Shown piece by piece: positions 57,590-64,000 of a DNA stretch of 64,000 bases. The translations under genes were made by a program, and so were the position numbers. Below the pieces are notes generated by a model that did no database searches, had not been told where the DNA came from, and was given only the letters and a program-made list of their open reading frames with translations. Each line of letters opens with the position of its first letter. The stretch's first letter is position 1. Origin of the DNA: Brevipalpus yothersi (Eukaryota; Arthropoda; Arachnida; Trombidiformes; Tenuipalpidae). The stretch lies in the NCBI GenBank assembly GCA_003956705.1, contig QZCP01000701.1:124001-188000 (forward strand), read 5' to 3'.

Positions 57590-59552
57590 AAAAAATTGGA
57601 CTCCAATCATATTATTCTGAGCAGGAATTAGCCAGAAAGTTCATCAAAGGCCTCATGGCCTTACCTTTTGTCCCAACAGATAAAAGGTATTACAAGCGTG
57701 GTGGAAACTTTCACCGTCGAAAGGAAGATGCAGTTGTTCGTGTTTTCCTGGGAATCAAGTTTGATTTGGATCCTGATAAGCGTGAGCAATACTTCAAACT
57801 TCAATGCATCTTAAACATTTCATTCTATGGTGAATTCCAAAACATTCTCACGAATGGGCCAAGGCCTGCGAGAAAAGTGGTATCCAAGATTTAGAACATC
57901 TTGACCTTTCTCCTCCAGAAGATGAAGGTTTTCTACCAGAACGTGTGAATGAGGATCAAGAACGAGAACAGTATATGGTTGCTGCCGGCTTTCGTGGTAT
58001 GGTGGTAGATGCTGGCATTGGCGATAGAATGGTTGATAAATCATACAATTGGAATGCAATGCCTTCATTCATCCCAAGTTTCGATCAGGTTAAAGAGTTC
58101 CTCAAATCTTTCAAGAACAATCCAACTAGACGACCTAGAGAAATAAATGAGCAAAACATTCCATTTTCATCTGATCAGCTCGTGGAGCTTGGATATCTTG
58201 GATATGCAAATAAAATACCCCAATAGAAGATCAAACCGTTGTCCGAGAAGATTGGTTATTCAAGGTAGAGCTGGCTCTGATAAGAGTACGGTGATAAAAG
58301 AGATAGTTCGTCGTGCGACCTCAGCTTTAGGAGAAGATGCTGTCAAAGTGTGTGCACCGACAGGCGCTGCCGCAATAAATATTGATGGAAATACCATGCA
58401 TTCCCTATTACCTTTGCCTATAGTCCCGAGAAAGTTCAAATCTCTGAATGGCGAGGCTGCTCGAAAATTCCAAAACGAATTTAAAAATCTGAAGTTCATT
58501 ATCATTGATGAAATGTCCATGATTGGTGCAAGAATGCTGTACATGATAGAGAAAAGACTCCGATAAATCAATCCTGAGGTTAATGAGCCTTTGGGTGGTA
58601 TATTCGTTTATTTGTTTGGTGACTTCAGACAACTCCCCCTGTAAAAGATACCCCTCACTACTCTTCTGATTTCTATGATGTCATGTCCCAGCAAGGACAG
58701 ATCACATTTGATTCGTTTCAACGCTTCATCGAACTCAATTATTCGCATGGACAGAATTCTGCTGACTCATGTTTTCGTGAATTTTTGCAGCATCCGGCAA
58801 ATGATTCTTTCACTGAAGCTGACCATCACTCTCTGACCGCAAGAAACAAAGCTTATCTCTCACCCACAGAGCTTGCCAGTTTCCATTCAGCTGTTGAGCT
58901 TTCTCCAACGAGTTATCAAGTGATAGAGAGTAATGAAAGTTATTTGGAGGAGACTGGGAGGCCTGTTGCTCTTATAACTTCTGAAAATTCCCTGGACATC
59001 GCACTGCGCTCATGAAAAGATGAAACTTCCTCAGACCTCATGAGACACTTGAAGGTTTCTGTGAACTCCAGAGTAATGCTTCGTTCGAACTTGTGGGCAG
59101 CTGGAGGATTGGTCAATAGATCTCGGGGGACTATTGGGTACATCGTTTATCCTCGTGATCATTGCCCCCCTTCTCTCCCACTCTTCATTCTCGTAGAATT
59201 CGATAGCTATCAAGGACCTTATATTCTAGACAATCTTTTCCCAATTGTACCCATCACACGATCATGCAATGATGGTAATATTACAAGATCTCGTAGATAG
59301 TTTCCTCTCTCTCTTGCACACTCGATGACCATCCACAAATCACAAGGTTTGACACTTCCTAAAATCAAGGTAGATATTGGTAAGCAAGAAACAGCTATCG
59401 AGCTCACTTATGTTGCATTGAGTAAGGTGAGAAATTCCGATGATATTGTTTTTGTCAAAAGCTACAATAAGGATCGTTATGACGCAATCTGCAAATCAAG
59501 AGCTAATCAGAAGAGACAGATATTCCTGCGTCGTTGGCATAGCACTAATTGA
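57590..59552 (+). pseudogene. Helitron/PIF1-like helicase, decayed
   Basis: Fragments in changing frames: RYYKRGGNFHRRKEDAVVRV and REQYFKLQCILNISFYGEFQ (pre-helicase segment seen in Helitron Rep/helicases), then a PIF1 superfamily 1 helicase: Walker A-like QGRAGSDKSTVIK, VCAPTGAAAINIDGNTMHS, Walker B FIIIDEMSMIGA, FGDFRQLPP, AGGLVNRSRGTIGYIVYP, MTIHKSQGLTLPKI and TYVALSKVRNSDDIVFV. The Walker A has Asp where Gly is invariant (GSDKS for GSGKS). Stops or shifts occur at 57893, 58226, 58566, 59013 and 59298. No Rep (HUH) motif was seen, so Helitron is inferred from the PIF1 type and the upstream segment; a captured PIF1 is the alternative. Confidence 0.75.
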
Positions 59553-59739
59553 TTTGTTGACCATTCTCTCGATTAACAATATTTCTCTTTATAACATATA
59601 ATTCAGATTTAATGCTCCTCTAATGAAAAAACGCATATCAATTACCAAAAAACAACTGGCATAAATCTCACTATCGCTGGGGGCTGACGGTTTTTCATCT
59701 TACTGGGCCCTAGCTTTGCTGAGTCTCGCTCCGACTACA

Positions 59740-59763
59740 CGCTTGAAGCGCTACCTAAACTAG
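59740..59763 (+). other. Candidate Helitron 3' end
   Basis: A short hairpin (CGCT-TGA-AGCG, 59740-59750) lies 9 bp before CTAG (59760-59763), and the next base is T. Helitrons end in a hairpin about 10 bp before CTRR and insert between A and T. It is 190 bp downstream of the helicase remnant. The motif is short, so it could be chance. Confidence 0.3.
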
Positions 59764-60530
59764 TGAACTTATAAATGGATGGTATTCACTGTTTGTACCC
59801 ACAATTAGTTTCCCATTTGTGAGTGGTATACTGTTGACCATTCCCCAGACCTAGTATACTGCTTTCATCATATCATCGATAACTCGTAACGAAATAGATA
59901 TGTGTTGATACATTCGCCATCTGCCATGGATTTGGACGTGAAATGAACATGAGATAAGATTCATTCTTTGGTTCAAGGTGAGATGCATTTGGCCATCACT
60001 CTCGGAAATTGGCTTCGATAGCATGTAGGCTATCATCATGAGCCACAGGCCAAAGGATGAATTAGAAGCAGATCATTTGCTCGAATAAAAGTATGCAGTA
60101 TTACTTCATCATCATGGCACAATAGCCTCTTGTTTCATGAGTAACGAATAGAGAAATGACACCTTGGGTTACAACTATGTCTTATCAACTGTCAAAGACC
60201 ACATTCATACTCGGAAAAGCGTTAACTAGCAACAGATACAACAAATTCCGTTTGCCCAATATCCGAATGAACCAGGATTAGCTGGCGCCAATTTAATCGA
60301 GTTGGTGCAAGTTTACAAGAAATTATTGGACATTAAACGATGTGTGCTGAATTCATCGCCAATAAAATATAATAAATTCTGGCCAGTGGATAGATATTTT
60401 TAACGAATGTGCTCATTTATCTGCTATTACAATAGATTGTGATTTTTATCGGCCCTTTTTCTGAAACATCAAACAGATTTCCACCAAATCTCACTCGAAT
60501 TGGTTCTTGTTAGTCATGAACAATTTTTGC
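59764..60530. other. Unassigned stretch between helicase remnant and repeat copy 2
   Basis: These 770 bp contain no gene I can support. Some weak similarity to the left part of copy 1 may extend into it. Confidence 0.35.
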
Positions 60531-62160
60531 GATACATTTGAGATTTTGTATTTCACTTACACTACAACTTCTTAGCATAAAAGAATGATATTGAATGTCG
60601 GATAAATTGCTCTACTCTTCTCCTGTCGGTTCTGAGCATTCCCTTGCACCGAATGGAATATCTGATCTGACTCGGTACCAATCCATATCCCCGCTTTGTA
60701 CAAATAGAATAATTAGAATTGCTCAATTTATGAACACTATTCCATCTATTGGTTATCTCATCGATTTACTGAGAGTTCACTTGGAAATGTTTGAATTCTA
60801 ACAAGTGTAGGTGCTACTCAATGAGTGGAACACATGTAGGGATTTTTCAAGAAAAACCATGAGCCTAGTTGAAGAAATCCTGGATTATTCAAGCACGTTA
60901 TTCCCTGCCAATAGTCCGCTCGCTGAATGATTTACGAAACTGTCTAGAAAATCTGTCCAGCATGATCCGGAATCAAATCATGATTCATTGATGAACATAG
61001 ATTTGGGCAGAGCCTTGCAACAGATTTGGTGATACATGGAAGCTTGTCATTTGATTTAGCACGTGTGAAATGATGAACCCGCGGTGAAAAATTCATATTC
61101 ATCTACATCTCAAACTGTATCAATGTTTACCTCATTACTGTGCAGCATCCTGAATAATTTCCCCAGAATTACCATTTTTCGTGATAATCATAGATGCGGA
61201 TAGAATGTACAGCAACGAAAATCTTTTCCCGCCGAGAGAGTATCCACTATTTTCACTCAAATATACCTACTTGTCAGTATAGAGCTCTCCTCGTTTAAAG
61301 CTATCATTCCCGCTTCCTGTCAAATATCGGGGATATTGCTCAATTCGATGCCTGCTCACATCCCCTCGAATTGAGTATCAACAATCTGATAGGCTCTACT
61401 GGTGATCTACTGATGTTCTACTTTCATTGCGGAACATCTCGTATTGTTTTCAATTTCTGTTGCAATCACAGATGTTCATTTTATGGGTCAAAATTTTGAT
61501 CAATTTTCATTTGATTGTGATTATCGATACCATGAGAAGTTAGTAAGTATTTCGCTTATTCAGCAACTGAAAGATTCTGTTAATTTCGCTATGAAGAGAC
61601 CAAAACTTTCAAACTCACATTTTGCACAAGTAAAATGAGTGGGACTATATTTTTTTATCTAACTCGAGAGAAATACAGGTGAATCATTTGAGCCATCACT
61701 CACTGTAACTTTCCTTCCACCATTAGCAAAGACTACTATGCATGCTGGATGGTCGATGCGATCATACGATCGTGCCTGGAAAAATATTTTCCCGTTTGTT
61801 AGATGAGAAATAGATTGCAACCCGCTTTGCTAATCAACTTGTTTCTTAATTTCTGCCTACTTCTCTTCTTAACTGGGAGTCTTCATCTTCCATCGATATA
61901 TTTTATCAGAAAGACTGTATTCTTCACGTTTTGATTGATGGCCTACTGCACTGGAGAGAGTATCAAATCAGGTGGATATAATTAGTTTTTCAGAGCTTGA
62001 AAATTAATGATTAATATTACATGTATGCCATTACGTGTACTCTCATGCATAAAGTTGGGAAAATGATTGGAGAAAAGTAGAAGAAAAAGGGACGAAAGAA
62101 GAGAGCCAAACAGATCAGAGTAGATCAGAACATAGATATCCCTAAAATATGTTCAATCAA
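60531..62160 (+). repeat. Diverged direct repeat, copy 2
   Basis: Partner of 52671-54222, offset about 7.9 kb, same orientation. It ends with ATGTTCAATCAA, as copy 1 does. The sequences after the two ends differ: here an unrelated sequence, in copy 1 the MYRF fragment. Confidence 0.7.
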
Positions 62161-63865
62161 GCATGACAAGCCTGAATTGCTTACCTCCACACGATCAATT
62201 GAATCAACTGAATTTTCCTCTGGCTTCACTCTACCTGATATCCTATCTCGAAAAATATCACCAGCCTCTCTCTCAAAGCTTAGCATCCATGTATTCTCTC
62301 TTACATCCCGTATTCGGCACGAATTCTCTCCCAGTTATTCTGGTCAGCAAGATATAAGATCCCAGAATCAGTCAAGTCAAGTCGGAAGTCAAGAATGGAG
62401 AGTTGTCTGGGGGTTGGAATAAAGACTGATGAAATTCTCGCTGATAGGAACATTGAATAAGATTTTTCTGAAAATTTCTAAGTTAGTGAGAGGCAGCTCT
62501 TCCCACACTCACCTCTACCACTTCAACAAAAGAAATCTGCAGTATGTCAGATTGCTAAAATCAAAATGGTGAAGCTTGGAGAAAATAGCTATCTTGATCC
62601 CAGATTATAACAGTGAAACATTTGATCTTGTTGCTTTGGGCCAATTCAGAAAGATATGTCAAAAATGGTTCTTCTCCAAAGAACACTAGTCAAAGAAGAT
62701 CATCTTCAGTTCCACCTTATCTTATTTCTTCTATGTATTTTTATGACAGTTAAAATAATGATGATGTTCTCAAGTATCTAACACCATTCCAGAGATATTG
62801 ATGCTGACGCTTCCAAGTTTGATCCGACAGTCAAGAGTCTCAACATCATTCAGTTGTTATGGAGTTAATTTCTTCCAGAGATGTATTCTTAGCTCTATCA
62901 TATTGGGGTACTTTACTCTGGATAAGATACATTCTCGTTGAGATTAAAATAAGAACAATATTTCCAAAGAAAAGCTCAGCCACCAGGCCAAAGAACATGT
63001 CCAAAATTCGCTCTTTTTGGGTTTTTATCGATTCCGGGTGAATTTTTGACAAGAAGAATGAATATTGCATCAAAAATCCAATCAGACTCTTAGAACTTGT
63101 GATATTGCAATAGTGACCTGAGCGTTAGAAAGGAGGTGTCCCATTTCTGCCTATGATTTTTGATTTTGATGGAAATTCATACACGGATGGATCCTGATAA
63201 GCCATGACCAAACCTGCCATCGGAAAATTTTTAAGATTTTTTTTTCTGGGAGATACAGTCGTTCCAAAGTGCTAATTCCGGCTAGCACCTCGAAACCTCT
63301 TGCCACTAACCTGAAACCTAGCTCATTCAAAAGCTCGTCTTGAGTACTTTAAGAATATTTCTACTTTTTATCTCTAAAAGAGGTGGAACATATTTTTTTT
63401 TCGAGATAATCAATTTTTTCGTTAGCACCAAAATAGCCATTTCGCTCATATCTCATGAACCACACAGGATATCGCCAAAATTCTTTCACTAATGAAAAGA
63501 ACAAGCCAAAATACATGAGATAAGATGACTCATGACAATACTCAAACTCAAATAAAAAATTAAAAGGGAATCATCTCAATTCATAGCTTGTCAATGATAG
63601 ACTAGTGGTCATTATTCTCCATTGAATTGCATGACACTAACCTGAATTGATTATATTCTGATGACATATATTCTGCACATCATGAGAGGCGAGAAAAAAG
63701 TACTCTTCCTGAGGTGGAACCTTATCAAAATCGGTCATGTTGTGATGAAAGTTTTACTCTATACTGAAATTCATTCTCAATTGACAAGTTGAATACTTAA
63801 TCACAGAGATCAGCAATCTGCCTCACTCTCATCGTGTAATTCATGTTGATGCTCAGTCAAAACAG
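62161..63865. other. Unassigned right-hand stretch
   Basis: No gene, domain or RNA is recognisable in these 1.7 kb. The part 63440-63560 may be an inverted relative of the tandem units at 54660-55300. Confidence 0.35.
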
Positions 63866-63874
63866 TATATAAAG
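63866..63874 (+). promoter_or_regulatory. TATA box of a gene leaving the window
   Basis: TATATAAAG, followed by GGGC, is a strong TATA element. A start site about 30 bp downstream (near 63896) would fit the ATG at 63933. Confidence 0.5.
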
Positions 63875-63932
63875 GGGCAGCTGGAGTTCTACCGAAAAAA
63901 CCTGAGTCTGAAACACGAAGAGTGGCAATGAC

Positions 63933-64000
63933 ATGACCACAAGGATTGACCGTTCGGAGGTCACTCAGACATTTGTAGCAAAATGCAACGAGGCGTTCTA
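63933..64000 (+). CDS. Possible N-terminus of an unknown protein, 3' partial
   Basis: The frame from ATG 63933 is open to the window end and reads MTTRIDRSEVTQTFVAKCNE and on. It sits 59 bp after a good TATA box. With 22 codons no family can be named, and an open frame of this length is often chance. Confidence 0.3.
   Translation, partial: MTTRIDRSEVTQTFVAKCNEAF

Noticed and set aside
62163..62422. Two overlapping frames of 64 and 81 codons
   Set aside because: No recognisable domain and different frames over the same DNA; no transcript signal visible.

Overview
This is a eukaryotic nuclear window, AT-rich, with genes split by mostly short GT-AG introns, pyrimidine (CT)n and CA microsatellites, and degraded DNA transposons. 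The gene complement (DmX/Rabconnectin-3, ZFC3H1-like, PAR-1/MARK kinase, a CENP-A-type H3, CTP synthase, LSm7, TGS1, MYRF) is that of a metazoan. Short introns, few exons and compact spacing suggest an arthropod, perhaps a chelicerate or mite. That placement is an impression, not a proof.

Layout, left to right. Positions 1-11336 (+) hold a DmX-like V-ATPase regulator that enters from outside the window and has one 6.9-kb exon. 12715-17445 (+) is a ZFC3H1-like nuclear RNA-decay factor, followed by a 3' part (17446-18601) whose reading frames are broken. 19770-25449 (+) is a nine-exon PAR-1/MARK kinase. 27453-28482 (-) is a secreted histidine-rich protein. 29438-30409 (+) is a POLR2M/Gdown1 homologue. 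Next comes a dense cluster: an intronless CENP-A-like histone (31054-31449, +), CTP synthase (31722-33786, -), LSm7 (34368-34664, -) and TGS1 (35004-35870, +).

The CTP synthase gene sits between two inverted copies of a segment of about 180 bp (31508-31695 and 34168-34342). Each copy forms the 3' flank, including the AATAAA signal, of the outer neighbour (CENP-A-like and LSm7). This looks like the scar of an inversion with staggered breaks. LSm7 and TGS1, both in small-RNP biology, share a 339-bp head-to-head promoter region.

37104-52060 (+) is a MYRF (myelin regulatory factor) membrane-bound transcription factor that I could assemble from 13 exons with consistent phase, 1381 aa. Its first intron is 7 kb.

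From 52061 to the end the window is repeat territory: a diverged direct repeat (52671-54222 and 60531-62160), a fragment of MYRF carrying its transmembrane exon and next intron (54225-54433), tandem units of about 235 bp, and broken mariner-like, MULE and Helitron/PIF1 pseudogenes. At the right edge a TATA box and a start codon suggest a gene that leaves the window.
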